64,000 nucleotides of DNA. It comes from Bermanella sp034112325 (GTDB taxonomy: Bacteria > Pseudomonadota > Gammaproteobacteria > Pseudomonadales > Oceanobacteraceae). A program made the translations under genes and the position numbers. This document shows positions 18,005 through 26,407 of the stretch, one piece after another; the first letter of the stretch is position 1; each line of letters starts with the position of its first letter. The notes below the pieces were generated by a model. That model was not told the DNA's origin. It saw nothing but the letters and a program-made list of their open reading frames with translations, and did no database searches. Where the stretch lies: the NCBI GenBank assembly GCA_034112325.1, contig JAWUVO010000038.1, forward strand, positions 13,673 to 77,672, written 5' to 3'.

Positions 18005-18751
18005 ATGAAATTTGAATTTCCGTTACAAAAAGGAAAATGGATAAAGCGATACAAGCGTTTTATGGTGGACTTAAGCTTACCTAACGGTGAAGAATTGACG
18101 GTTCATAATGCAAATACTGGCTCTATGAAAAACTGTTATGTAGAAGGTGGTGATGCTTGGTATTGGGATAGTAAAAATGAAAAACGTAAATATGTCCATA
18201 GTCTTGAACTTGTAGAAACACCATCTGGCCATGTGGCATGTATCAATACTTCTCGCCCTAACTATCTTGTAGCCGAAGCCATAGAAAACGGTACAGTGAA
18301 AGAATTGCAAGATTACCAAGAGTTAAAAATGGAAGTACGTTATGGCGATGAAAAAAGTAGAATTGATATATTGTTGTCAGGTGGCAAAAAAAACATATAT
18401 GTAGAAGTTAAAAATACAACGCTACTAGAGCAAACTACTAACGGTAAAGTGGACCAGAATGGTGATACTACCGATGGCATTGGTTTTTTCCCTGACAGTG
18501 TCAGTGATCGTGCTAGTAAACATTTACGTGAACTTATGCGCATGGTAGATGAAGGCCACAGAGGGGTGATATTTTTTTGCGTAAACCATACAGGTATAAA
18601 AGAAGTTAGGCCTGCGGATCATATAGACACATTATATGGAACCTTGCTACGAGAAGCGAAACACAAGGGGGTAGAAATACTGGCTTACAGAAGTGAAATT
18701 ACAGATAACGAAATTATTTTAAAACAATTTATCCCTGTGGTACTAAATTAA
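18005..18751 (+). CDS. sfsA: Sugar fermentation stimulation protein SfsA
   Basis: A 248-residue SfsA-family protein with an OB-like N-terminal part and a nuclease-like C-terminal part. Conserved stretches are VHNANTGSM near residue 37, SRPNYLVAEAIENG, RIDILL and VEVKNTTL (the D...ExK-type acid cluster), and FFPDSVSDRASKHLREL. The family binds DNA and was linked to maltose gene expression in E. coli; its biochemical role is unsettled. It is the last gene of the plus-strand pair before the convergent hydrolase genes. Confidence 0.95.
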   Translation: MKFEFPLQKGKWIKRYKRFMVDLSLPNGEELTVHNANTGSMKNCYVEGGDAWYWDSKNEKRKYVHSLELVETPSGHVACINTSRPNYLVAEAIENGTVKELQDYQELKMEVRYGDEKSRIDILLSGGKKNIYVEVKNTTLLEQTTNGKVDQNGDTTDGIGFFPDSVSDRASKHLRELMRMVDEGHRGVIFFCVNHTGIKEVRPADHIDTLYGTLLREAKHKGVEILAYRSEITDNEIILKQFIPVVLN

Positions 18752-18772
18752 TAATACGACTAACTAAAAAAC

Positions 18773-18808
18773 TAAGTCCCATCATAAATAAGTCCCATCA
18801 TAAATAAG
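18773..18808. repeat. 16-bp tandem repeat
   Basis: The unit TAAGTCCCATCATAAA occurs twice in direct succession (18773-18788, 18789-18804) with four bases of a third copy. It lies in the short convergent gap after sfsA and looks like a replication-slippage duplication. Confidence 0.8.
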
Positions 18809-18845
18809 CTTCAAAAAAATATATCCTAATAAAAGTAGATTTGAA

Positions 18846-18895
18846 AAAGATAGATGTTACCAGAAGTGAATAATCAGCTATCTGGTAACTATTCT
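18846..18895. terminator. Probable bidirectional terminator between sfsA and the hydrolases
   Basis: GTTACCAGA (18856-18864) is an inverted repeat of TCTGGTAAC (18881-18889), with A-rich sequence on its left and T-rich on its right. It lies between two convergent genes. The 16-nt loop is longer than usual, so confidence is moderate. Confidence 0.5.
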
Positions 18896-18901
18896 AATTT
18901 C

Positions 18902-19789
18902 CTAATTATTATTGTTGATCCAAGTTAAAAACTCAGCCCAAAGAGTACTTTCCATTTTTGGTCTAAAAATATCAAAGTGACCAATTTTTTTAAGATTAAA
19001 ATCCTTAGGGTTAATATGAATGCGCTCTACATTGCAGTTATAGTGATTTGCAATAAAGTCGACACATGCTTTTGGGGCCAAATTATCACCTTCAAAACTA
19101 TAAGAACGAACTGGTGATGATATTTGTTTTAAATAGACAATTGATTCGGGAGCATGCTTGCCAAACATGTATTCTGGATCACGACACCAGCTAGCCCATT
19201 CATAAATAATACCAGACGGTAAATCCTCACCAACGCCCAGTCTTTTAGATGGAAAATAGCGTAAAGTTTTAGTTAAGATGGGAACTAATATATGCCACAA
19301 GAAAAATAGTTTATATCGTTCAAAACCTTGCCAAAGTTTCCAGTAGCCACTTTGAACAGAGCAATGTAAAACAGAAGTAAGTTTATTATTATCTTTTGAT
19401 AGTGCCAGTAACTGACCGCCTATGCTATGACCTATAAAGTGAAGTGGGTAATTATTATAAGTAGATTTAGCCCAATTTATCATAGCGTTAAGATCTTGCT
19501 CTCCCCAGTCTCTAACATTCGCTTGTAAACTTTTTAAATTATCATGTAAAGATCCTCCGATTCCTCTGTAATCAAAGCAAAGTACAACATAACCATGTTG
19601 AGAAAGGAATTTTGAAAAATGATAATAGTGTTGGCGCTTAACGGCAGTAGCCGATGCGATTAAAATAACACCTTTTATTTCGTTACTAGGTATAAACTGT
19701 GAGACTGATAATTTGAAATTGTCAGCAGTGTTAACAGATACATTAATTATTTCTATATCATCAATGTTATTATTTTTATTTATAGTCAT
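18902..19789 (-). CDS. Alpha/beta hydrolase (paralogue A of a pair)
   Basis: A 295-residue cytoplasmic alpha/beta-hydrolase. The nucleophile elbow is GHSIGGQ (Ser122), and the catalytic His is probably in KIGHFDIF near the C-terminus. There is no signal peptide. It resembles the next gene along its whole length (RGIGGS/RGIGES, GHSIGGQL, GYWKLW/GYWRLW, GHFDIF/GHSGVF), so the two arose by duplication. The DNA is noticeably A+T-rich compared with sfsA. It lies beside a lipid-desaturase operon, which hints at esterase or acyl-transfer work on lipids, but the substrate is unknown. Confidence 0.8.
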   Translation of the reverse strand: MTINKNNNIDDIEIINVSVNTADNFKLSVSQFIPSNEIKGVILIASATAVKRQHYYHFSKFLSQHGYVVLCFDYRGIGGSLHDNLKSLQANVRDWGEQDLNAMINWAKSTYNNYPLHFIGHSIGGQLLALSKDNNKLTSVLHCSVQSGYWKLWQGFERYKLFFLWHILVPILTKTLRYFPSKRLGVGEDLPSGIIYEWASWCRDPEYMFGKHAPESIVYLKQISSPVRSYSFEGDNLAPKACVDFIANHYNCNVERIHINPKDFNLKKIGHFDIFRPKMESTLWAEFLTWINNNN

Positions 19790-19854
19790 TGTCTAGTTTA
19801 CTCATATTACTAACGTATTTATAAAGTTATATAATGATTGTAGAAATTGGATAG

Positions 19855-20790
19855 TCATTTATTTGATGATTCTATCCAGCTTAAAACATCCTGCCAAAAT
19901 GACTCGCATGCTTTAATATTTTTAAAAACACCTGAATGCCCCAATTTTTTAACTCCAAATTGTGATGGATGTAGATGAAATCGAGTAAGGTTTGCATTAC
20001 AGAATTTATTTGCTAGACAGTCTACAGATTTCTTAGGTGCATATAAAAAGTCATCTTCGATACTAACCATTAACAGTGGACCTTTGTAACGAGAAAATTC
20101 GAAATCTAATTTTTTATTATCACGAGAAAAAAACTCTTCTGACAAACCCCATCGACACCAATCAAGAGCAATGCCTTTAGGTAGCGGAGATAATTTTAAT
20201 AAAGACATAAACGAAAGAGATTTAAAGAATATTAAGTAAAACTGAAAAAACTTCCAAGTAGCTAGCATTGCCAGCTGCATCTTCGTTGACCAAAGTCGCC
20301 AGTAACCTTTTTGAGATGCAATAGTAATAATACCTTTGATATCTTTATAATCATCTAAAAATCCAAATAATTGCCCACCAATACTATGTCCTAATAAATA
20401 TATATTTTTTGGGGCGATCGTTAGGTTACACCAATTTATGATTCCTTGGATATCATGCTTAGCCCAATCTAAGATATTACTATTACTATCGGCATATTTT
20501 TTTGACTCTCCTATCCCCCTATATTCAAAGATAACTACCAGCCATCCCTTGCTAGCTAAAAAATTAGCTAATGGGACGTATCTTGATTTCATAACACCCA
20601 TTGCCGAGCAGATAATTAGTAGTGAGTTCTCATTAAATTCTGGTATTTTTTTATTGGTCGAGTCAGTACTTAATGCTGTACTAGGTAAATAATAAAGAGA
20701 GGTAGAAATAAATTTTGAGTCTTTAGTGGGAACCAAATAATTTAAATTTATAACTCCAGTATGCTTATCAAAAATAAAATGATCCTTCAT
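19855..20790 (-). CDS. Alpha/beta hydrolase (paralogue B of a pair)
   Basis: A 311-residue paralogue of the neighbouring hydrolase, with Ser136 in GHSIGGQ and His in KLGHSGVF. It has an N-terminal extension of about 20 residues and no signal peptide. It is transcribed away from the desaturase operon and shares its 246-bp upstream region. The pair has 65 bp between members and is probably one transcript. The function is unassigned beyond the fold. Confidence 0.8.
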   Translation of the reverse strand: MKDHFIFDKHTGVINLNYLVPTKDSKFISTSLYYLPSTALSTDSTNKKIPEFNENSLLIICSAMGVMKSRYVPLANFLASKGWLVVIFEYRGIGESKKYADSNSNILDWAKHDIQGIINWCNLTIAPKNIYLLGHSIGGQLFGFLDDYKDIKGIITIASQKGYWRLWSTKMQLAMLATWKFFQFYLIFFKSLSFMSLLKLSPLPKGIALDWCRWGLSEEFFSRDNKKLDFEFSRYKGPLLMVSIEDDFLYAPKKSVDCLANKFCNANLTRFHLHPSQFGVKKLGHSGVFKNIKACESFWQDVLSWIESSNK

Positions 20791-21036
20791 TTATATCTCC
20801 ATATACTTGATGTGGATGTTATTAGAATTTGTAGGGTTACAATAAAATCTTAACGAAAGTTTAATAAAATTTAAATAAAATTATGTATTTAAAACTATTA
20901 ATATAAAAATATACAGTAGGATTACCATCTTAAGTACTAATTAATACGGATATAAAAAAATAAGTTTGATATTAAAATAGTCAGGAATAATAGTTATTGA
21001 ATATATTTTATATCGTTTAATAAGTTGAGGAATGAA

Positions 21037-21969
21037 ATGCTGTTTTCTAAAATATTATCAAGCATGAAAGTGTGGATAGACAGCGATTCAAATTCAAATT
21101 CGAATTCAGGAAATAATAAGATACTGTTTATTAGAGCATTACCATTTATAGCCCTGCATTTAATTTGTGTTTATGCTTTTTTTGAACCGGTTACAGCATT
21201 TGCATTAATAGTATGTGCTGTTTCATATTCTATTCGGATGTTTTCGATAACGGGTATTTATCACCGCTATTTCTCCCATAAGTCATTTAAGCTTAATAGA
21301 GTTTGGCAGTTTATTTTTGCTGTCTTAGGCTGTGCTGCAGTTCAGCGAGGACCTCTTTGGTGGGCAGCGCATCATAGGCATCATCACCAATTTTCTGATA
21401 AAGATAATGATATTCATTCGCCAGTTAAAAATAGTTTTTTTTGGAGTCATATTGGGTGGTTTATTTCAGATAAGAATTTTCATACGGATTACAGCAGAGT
21501 TAAAGATTTTAATAAATTTCCTGAGTTGGTATGGCTTAATCGATACCATATGATTGTGCCACTATTGTTTGTATTGCTGTCATATTATGCTGGAGCGGCT
21601 CTAAATAAGTATAGCCCCGAGTTAATGACCAGTGGCTTACATCTAATGTTGTGGGCATTTGCGATACCAACGGTTTTAAGTTGGCATGCCACTTATACAA
21701 TTAATTCACTTTCACATAAGTATGGAAAAAAAAGATACCAAACTCATGATCAAAGTCGTAATAACTGGTTGTTAGCATTAATTACTTTTGGTGAGGGTTG
21801 GCATAATAATCATCATTATTATCCGGCTTCTGCACGACAAGGCTTTTACTGGTGGGAAATAGATCTGACCTATTATATTTTAAGATTTCTTGAGTTATTT
21901 AAAATCATTCATGACTTAAGGCCCGTGCCAAAAAAAGCATATGATAAAACTAATATGATAAATAATTAA
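21037..21969 (+). CDS. Membrane fatty-acid desaturase, acyl-CoA (delta-9) type
   Basis: A histidine-box membrane desaturase of 310 residues. The three boxes are HRYFSH, HRHHH and HNNHH, the pattern of stearoyl-CoA-type desaturases that insert the first double bond. I place the start at ATG 21037 rather than the in-frame TTG 21025, because GAGG at 21027-21030 is then a well-spaced ribosome binding site. Residues 18-27 are a low-complexity Ser/Asn run (SNSNSNS) coded by near-perfect 6-bp repeats. It is first in an operon with a Cfa-like methyltransferase, two more desaturases and a hydrolase. The 246-bp upstream gap is very A+T-rich and shared with the divergent hydrolases; no specific operator was recognised. 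Confidence 0.9.
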   Translation: MLFSKILSSMKVWIDSDSNSNSNSGNNKILFIRALPFIALHLICVYAFFEPVTAFALIVCAVSYSIRMFSITGIYHRYFSHKSFKLNRVWQFIFAVLGCAAVQRGPLWWAAHHRHHHQFSDKDNDIHSPVKNSFFWSHIGWFISDKNFHTDYSRVKDFNKFPELVWLNRYHMIVPLLFVLLSYYAGAALNKYSPELMTSGLHLMLWAFAIPTVLSWHATYTINSLSHKYGKKRYQTHDQSRNNWLLALITFGEGWHNNHHYYPASARQGFYWWEIDLTYYILRFLELFKIIHDLRPVPKKAYDKTNMINN

Positions 21970-22010
21970 ACTAAAAAATAAATTAAATATAAAATATAAT
22001 GAGGTGGTAA

Positions 22011-23195
22011 ATGAAATATCAAAAAATAATTATAGATCTGTTAGATAAAAGTGTAGTTGGAAGTCATTTAGTTATGAAAATTAATGGCGAGACTTTCCAC
22101 TTTGGCGACATTTCAAAAGAGATTAATGTCTTTATGAATATTAATAATAGCCAAAGCCTTTTCAGGAATTTAATAACGGATGGGAATTTAGGCTTGGCTG
22201 AAAGCTATATGGCCGGAGATTTTAATCTAGAAAAAGGTGAGATATACGATTTATTAATTATTTTTTTAGAGTCAAGACTAGAAGAGAAAGTCAGAAGTAA
22301 TCCATCACAGGTACTGGCTATTTTATGGATTAGAATAATGAATTTATTTCAGGGTAGGTATAAGAATGTACAATCTCATTATGATATAGGAGATGAGCTA
22401 TTTGAAACATTTTTAGATCCACATATGACTTATTCCTGCGGCTATAAAAATAATCCTTTAGATAGCTTAGAGCAATTACAAATTAATAAATTTGACCGAA
22501 TATGTCAAAAACTGAGGTTGAAGGAGGGGGATACACTACTGGATATTGGCTGTGGTTACGGTGGTATGTTGATACATGCTGTTCAAAACTATGGTGTTAT
22601 AGGTACAGGAATTACAATAAGTAAACACCATTGTAAGCTTGCTCAGGAACGAGTTGAAAAACTAGGATTAGGTGATAAGTTAAAAATTGAATTCTTAAGT
22701 CATAAAAAAATTAGTGGTAAGTACGACAAGATTGTCAGTATTGGAATGATGGAACATCTTGTTCGATCAGACTATAAAACCTATACAAAAAACATTTCCA
22801 GTTCACTTAAAGATAATGGCTTAGGCCTTATACACACCATTGGCTGCAATAGCCCAAAAAATCACCATGATCCATTTATTCAGAAATATGTATTTCCTGG
22901 TTCGGGTCAACCAAAGTTATCAGAAATTAGCTACCACTTAGAAAAGGAAAGATTGGCGATACTCGATGTAGAAAATATTGTACGTCATTATGCTCATACT
23001 GGGCTTGAGTGGTTCAATCGTTTTAACGAAAATAAAGTACTTTTGGATGAGAAAAAATACGACCAACGATTTAGGCGGATGTGGGAATACTATCTAAGTT
23101 GTGTAGTAGCTGGTGGTACCGCATCTGATTCAGCTGTCTATCATGTTTTATTTAGTAAAAGTGCTCGAACAGACTTTCCTCTGCATAGAGTGTAA
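22011..23195 (+). CDS. Cyclopropane-fatty-acyl-phospholipid synthase family methyltransferase
   Basis: A 394-residue SAM-dependent enzyme. The SAM motif is LLDIGCGYGG (about residues 176-185). The family's SHYDIGDELFE, MTYSCGY (Cys143, matching a bicarbonate-ligand Cys of E. coli Cfa) and SIGMMEHL are present. Cfa proteins add a methylene, or in some relatives a methyl, across a double bond of phospholipid acyl chains. AGGTGG precedes the ATG. Sitting between desaturase genes, it probably acts on double bonds they make. Whether the product is a cyclopropane, a methyl branch or something else cannot be told. Confidence 0.9.
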   Translation: MKYQKIIIDLLDKSVVGSHLVMKINGETFHFGDISKEINVFMNINNSQSLFRNLITDGNLGLAESYMAGDFNLEKGEIYDLLIIFLESRLEEKVRSNPSQVLAILWIRIMNLFQGRYKNVQSHYDIGDELFETFLDPHMTYSCGYKNNPLDSLEQLQINKFDRICQKLRLKEGDTLLDIGCGYGGMLIHAVQNYGVIGTGITISKHHCKLAQERVEKLGLGDKLKIEFLSHKKISGKYDKIVSIGMMEHLVRSDYKTYTKNISSSLKDNGLGLIHTIGCNSPKNHHDPFIQKYVFPGSGQPKLSEISYHLEKERLAILDVENIVRHYAHTGLEWFNRFNENKVLLDEKKYDQRFRRMWEYYLSCVVAGGTASDSAVYHVLFSKSARTDFPLHRV

Positions 23196-23237
23196 TTAGG
23201 GCGGTAGTTAATTTTAACTAATTATTATGGACTTAAT

Positions 23238-24398
23238 ATGAACACAACTTCTGAGTATCAATCTGAACGCATCCGTTTAGATAGTGAATTTAAGAAATTA
23301 AAAGAAAAAATAAAGGCACTTGGTTTAGATAAGCCTATGCCTATACCTGTACTTATCCAATATTTTTTACTAGCGTCAATGACTATTGGTTTCGCAATAG
23401 CGGCCATGCAGCAAGATAGTTTTATTATGATGTTTATTTTTTGTGTTATTTCATCGTTCTCAGCCGTTGGTTTATCCACAAGTTCTCATAGTTGCTCGCA
23501 TATATCTGTAACCGGAGTACGGTTTATTGATAAAAGCCTAACTATGTTAGGATTTTCATATATTTTAGGATTTTCATTTAGTTTTTGGCAGTACAAACAT
23601 GTATATGTTCATCATGCTAACCCTAATAACCAAGAGTACGATAATGATATTCGCATTGGACCATTATTTGCGGTAACTGAGACTGATCGAAAAAATGCTA
23701 CAGGGTTTTATCGCCAATTTCATAAAATACAGTTTCTTATTATTCCATTCGCAATATCACTGAATATAATTGGCTCACAAATTAAAGGATATAAATATTT
23801 ATTTTTAAAGATCCTCTCTAATAAAAGTACAGTTCTTGATTGGGTAGATTTAGTATCATTAACGCTTCACTTTATTTCTTGGTTAGTTTTACCATTATTA
23901 TTCTTTCCATTAGAAGCTGTGTTAACAGTATATATTTTGCGCAGCATGATAAACGGTTATTTTGGATTTATTACATTTGCCCCAGCACATTTTCCTAAAG
24001 AAGCTGTATGCATGGAAAAAGAAGGTGTGGACCTTGGGCATGTAAGACGACAGGTTTATGGATCAATTAATTTTCGTACTGGCTGGATAGGTTCCTTGTT
24101 ATGCCAAGGTGTTGAATATCAGATTGAGCATCATTTAATTCCTAACGTTTGCCACTTAAATTATCCTAAAATCAGCGTTTTAGTCCAAGAGTTTTGCCAA
24201 CAGAACCAATTACCTTATCAGACACTAGGTTGGTGGGAAGGAATTTATAAGTCTTTGCTAGTGTTTAAAACTCCAAAAAAAGTACTGAGTAATGAAGAAG
24301 CAATTCTGCTATGCACTACGAAAGCAAAATCTCAAAAAACATTGTATATGCCGCAGCCTAATTCTAATCAAGAAATTATGGCCAATGCCATTAGTTAG
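23238..24398 (+). CDS. Membrane fatty-acid desaturase, front-end-like
   Basis: A 386-residue desaturase. Box 1 is HSCSH (from His84), box 2 is HVYVHH (His121-His126) and box 3 is QIEHH. Gln as the first residue of box 3 is characteristic of front-end (delta-5/delta-6 type) desaturases, which add bonds between an existing one and the carboxyl end. There is no fused cytochrome b5 domain, so electrons must come from a separate carrier. Several hydrophobic segments span the middle. Regiochemistry cannot be read from the sequence. Confidence 0.87.
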   Translation: MNTTSEYQSERIRLDSEFKKLKEKIKALGLDKPMPIPVLIQYFLLASMTIGFAIAAMQQDSFIMMFIFCVISSFSAVGLSTSSHSCSHISVTGVRFIDKSLTMLGFSYILGFSFSFWQYKHVYVHHANPNNQEYDNDIRIGPLFAVTETDRKNATGFYRQFHKIQFLIIPFAISLNIIGSQIKGYKYLFLKILSNKSTVLDWVDLVSLTLHFISWLVLPLLFFPLEAVLTVYILRSMINGYFGFITFAPAHFPKEAVCMEKEGVDLGHVRRQVYGSINFRTGWIGSLLCQGVEYQIEHHLIPNVCHLNYPKISVLVQEFCQQNQLPYQTLGWWEGIYKSLLVFKTPKKVLSNEEAILLCTTKAKSQKTLYMPQPNSNQEIMANAIS

Positions 24399-24431
24399 GT
24401 GTAACGGTTTATACACTACTGAGGATATAAT

Positions 24432-25469
24432 ATGGAACAAATGATTGAAGGTACTCAAACACTAATTTTAAAAAATGGAAGTCGCATTCTAAAAAAACCC
24501 AGCTTGCCTAGTAAGTTCACCAAGTTTAACCCTTTAATGCTGGCAAGACATATATTGTTGATGTTTTTAATCTGGTGTATACCAGCTTATATCGCTCATG
24601 AGTTAATTGTCCATTTTGGTTTTTTGGCTTCATTACCTGGGGTGTTATTGTGTGCATGGTTTGCAAGTTATGGCTTGTCTTATGGGCAGTGGATTGGTCA
24701 CGATGGTTGCCATGGTGCTTCATTACCCAACAAAGAAAAGGGCATGATGTTAGGCACTTTTTTCGCTTCAGCTACTCCCTTTTATTCAAATATCGGATTT
24801 TCTATTTACCATTTAGAGCACCATGCTCATGTAAATACAAATAAGGACGCAGACACCCATTATTATAGTAAATATAATAGTTTATTCTCTCGACTGTTTA
24901 TTGTTCGTATTAAAAAAAATCGTGATTATTTGAAAGGTGTTTATACGATTTTTAAACAAAAAGGCTCTTTTGGTCCATTTGACGCACAGCAGACCCGTCG
25001 CCAAATTATTTTTAATGTAATTTCAGCTGTATTTTGGTTATGTATTTACGGCGTTATATTTTACTTTGATGTTATCTACTTTTTGACACTGGTTGTACTA
25101 CCTACTCTTAGTTTAGCTATTTTTTCAGGATGCTTAACTTATCAGCAGCATGCAAATACAGGCGATACCGTTGCTGATGATTATTGGAGAAATTCACGTT
25201 CATTAACTAGTTGGTTTTGGACAGTTGTTTATGGTGGTGGAAATTATCATTTAGAGCATCATCTGTATCCTAGGGTTCCGGTTTGGAATTTACATAAAGT
25301 CCATAAATACTTAAAAAAACAAGGGTTTTACAATCAAAGTGGTATGCATTTTGATAGTGATGCTATATCTGGGTATCGTTATTTCAAACCCTCTTTTAAA
25401 TATCCTTCAGAACATATAAAAACTGATAGCGCGGATATTTACCAAGACCATCCTTCTAAAGCATACTAA
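24432..25469 (+). CDS. Membrane fatty-acid desaturase/hydroxylase
   Basis: A 345-residue protein with boxes HDGCH (about residue 95), HLEHHAHVN and the C-terminal HLEHHLYP, plus an extra QQHANTGD segment. The first and last boxes follow the HxxxH / HxxHH scheme of the omega-type desaturase, hydroxylase and ketolase superfamily, so a second-bond desaturase or a hydroxylase are both possible. It begins 33 bp after the previous gene, with GAGGAT as ribosome binding site. Same A+T-rich composition as its neighbours. Confidence 0.85.
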   Translation: MEQMIEGTQTLILKNGSRILKKPSLPSKFTKFNPLMLARHILLMFLIWCIPAYIAHELIVHFGFLASLPGVLLCAWFASYGLSYGQWIGHDGCHGASLPNKEKGMMLGTFFASATPFYSNIGFSIYHLEHHAHVNTNKDADTHYYSKYNSLFSRLFIVRIKKNRDYLKGVYTIFKQKGSFGPFDAQQTRRQIIFNVISAVFWLCIYGVIFYFDVIYFLTLVVLPTLSLAIFSGCLTYQQHANTGDTVADDYWRNSRSLTSWFWTVVYGGGNYHLEHHLYPRVPVWNLHKVHKYLKKQGFYNQSGMHFDSDAISGYRYFKPSFKYPSEHIKTDSADIYQDHPSKAY

Positions 25470-25483
25470 TAGAGGATAGAGAT

Positions 25484-26383
25484 ATGTGGGCTACATTAGT
25501 TGATACTGTTCCATTAAATATTACTAGGCGTAAATCTCTAGACACTTTTGATAGTAAGTTCGACATTCTTACAATGGAGTTAGATCAAGGCGTTATACGT
25601 TATCAAATTGCTGGTGAAGGACCTAATTTAGTTATTGCCTGTGACCCACCTTCTACACTTGCTTCATACCAAATATTATTAGCAACACTTGCCAACGATT
25701 TTAGAGTGATTGTATTTGAACAGCCTGGTTTTGGTTTTAGTTATCCTAAAAATAACTTTGATTTCTCGTTTGATTCTTATAAAAAATTAATTTCAGGTTT
25801 TCTAGACCGTTTAAACTTAAATAAATATATTTTATCATTACCTTGTGTCGCTGGTTTTTCAGCAATTGAGATTGCCAATTTAAATCCAGATATAATTACT
25901 CACATTGTTCTGATTCAGACACCTAGTTGGAAAGGTATTAAGGCTTGGGCAATTGGGCGTGATAGTAAACGTATTTTACAAAAACCGATTATTGGTCAAT
26001 TGGCTTTAATGGCGTTGAAAAAGAAACGAGTTGGAGATTGGTATTCTAGTGTTATTGCAAATCCTAATAATTCTAAAGCGTTTTCAAGTGATACACTCGG
26101 TCAATTTAATCATGGTGCATGTTTTTGTCTTGCCTCAGCATTTCAACAATATATATTTTCTGCCGACCCGGTTCTTATAACCCCTAGCCAGCCAACATTA
26201 TCGGTATGGGGAGGGAACGATGAATCTCATAGTTTTACAGATATTAAAGGCATAAAAACACTTATCCCTCATGCTATCTGCGTGACTTTTGATGATTGTG
26301 GGCATTCTCCTGAAATTGAGAATCCAATTAAATTTTCAAATTTATTAAAATCGTTCATTTTTAATTCCGATGCCTTACGCTAG
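25484..26383 (+). CDS. Alpha/beta hydrolase-fold protein with Cys at the nucleophile position
   Basis: A 299-residue alpha/beta-hydrolase-like protein, last in the desaturase operon and only 14 bp after the previous gene. The nucleophile elbow, normally GxSxG, reads SLPCVAGFS, which places Cys121 where Ser is expected. The likely acid (WGGNDESHSF) and catalytic His (DDCGHSPE) are present. It may be a Cys-nucleophile hydrolase (as dienelactone hydrolase is) or an acyl-binding protein that has lost catalysis. No signal peptide. Confidence 0.75.
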   Translation: MWATLVDTVPLNITRRKSLDTFDSKFDILTMELDQGVIRYQIAGEGPNLVIACDPPSTLASYQILLATLANDFRVIVFEQPGFGFSYPKNNFDFSFDSYKKLISGFLDRLNLNKYILSLPCVAGFSAIEIANLNPDIITHIVLIQTPSWKGIKAWAIGRDSKRILQKPIIGQLALMALKKKRVGDWYSSVIANPNNSKAFSSDTLGQFNHGACFCLASAFQQYIFSADPVLITPSQPTLSVWGGNDESHSFTDIKGIKTLIPHAICVTFDDCGHSPEIENPIKFSNLLKSFIFNSDALR

Positions 26384-26407
26384 AATTGGCCATATGTTAA
26401 TCATGCC

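Noticed and set aside
18856..18889. GTTACC...GGTAAC inverted repeat taken as another CbrB site
   Set aside because: The spacing differs from the two enhancers, it lies between convergent gene ends, no GG-N10-GC promoter is nearby, and it folds as a terminator.
21037..26383. Polyyne (acetylenic) biosynthesis cluster
   Set aside because: Polyyne clusters combine desaturases with a dedicated acyl carrier protein, acyl-ACP ligase and thioesterase; none of these is present here.
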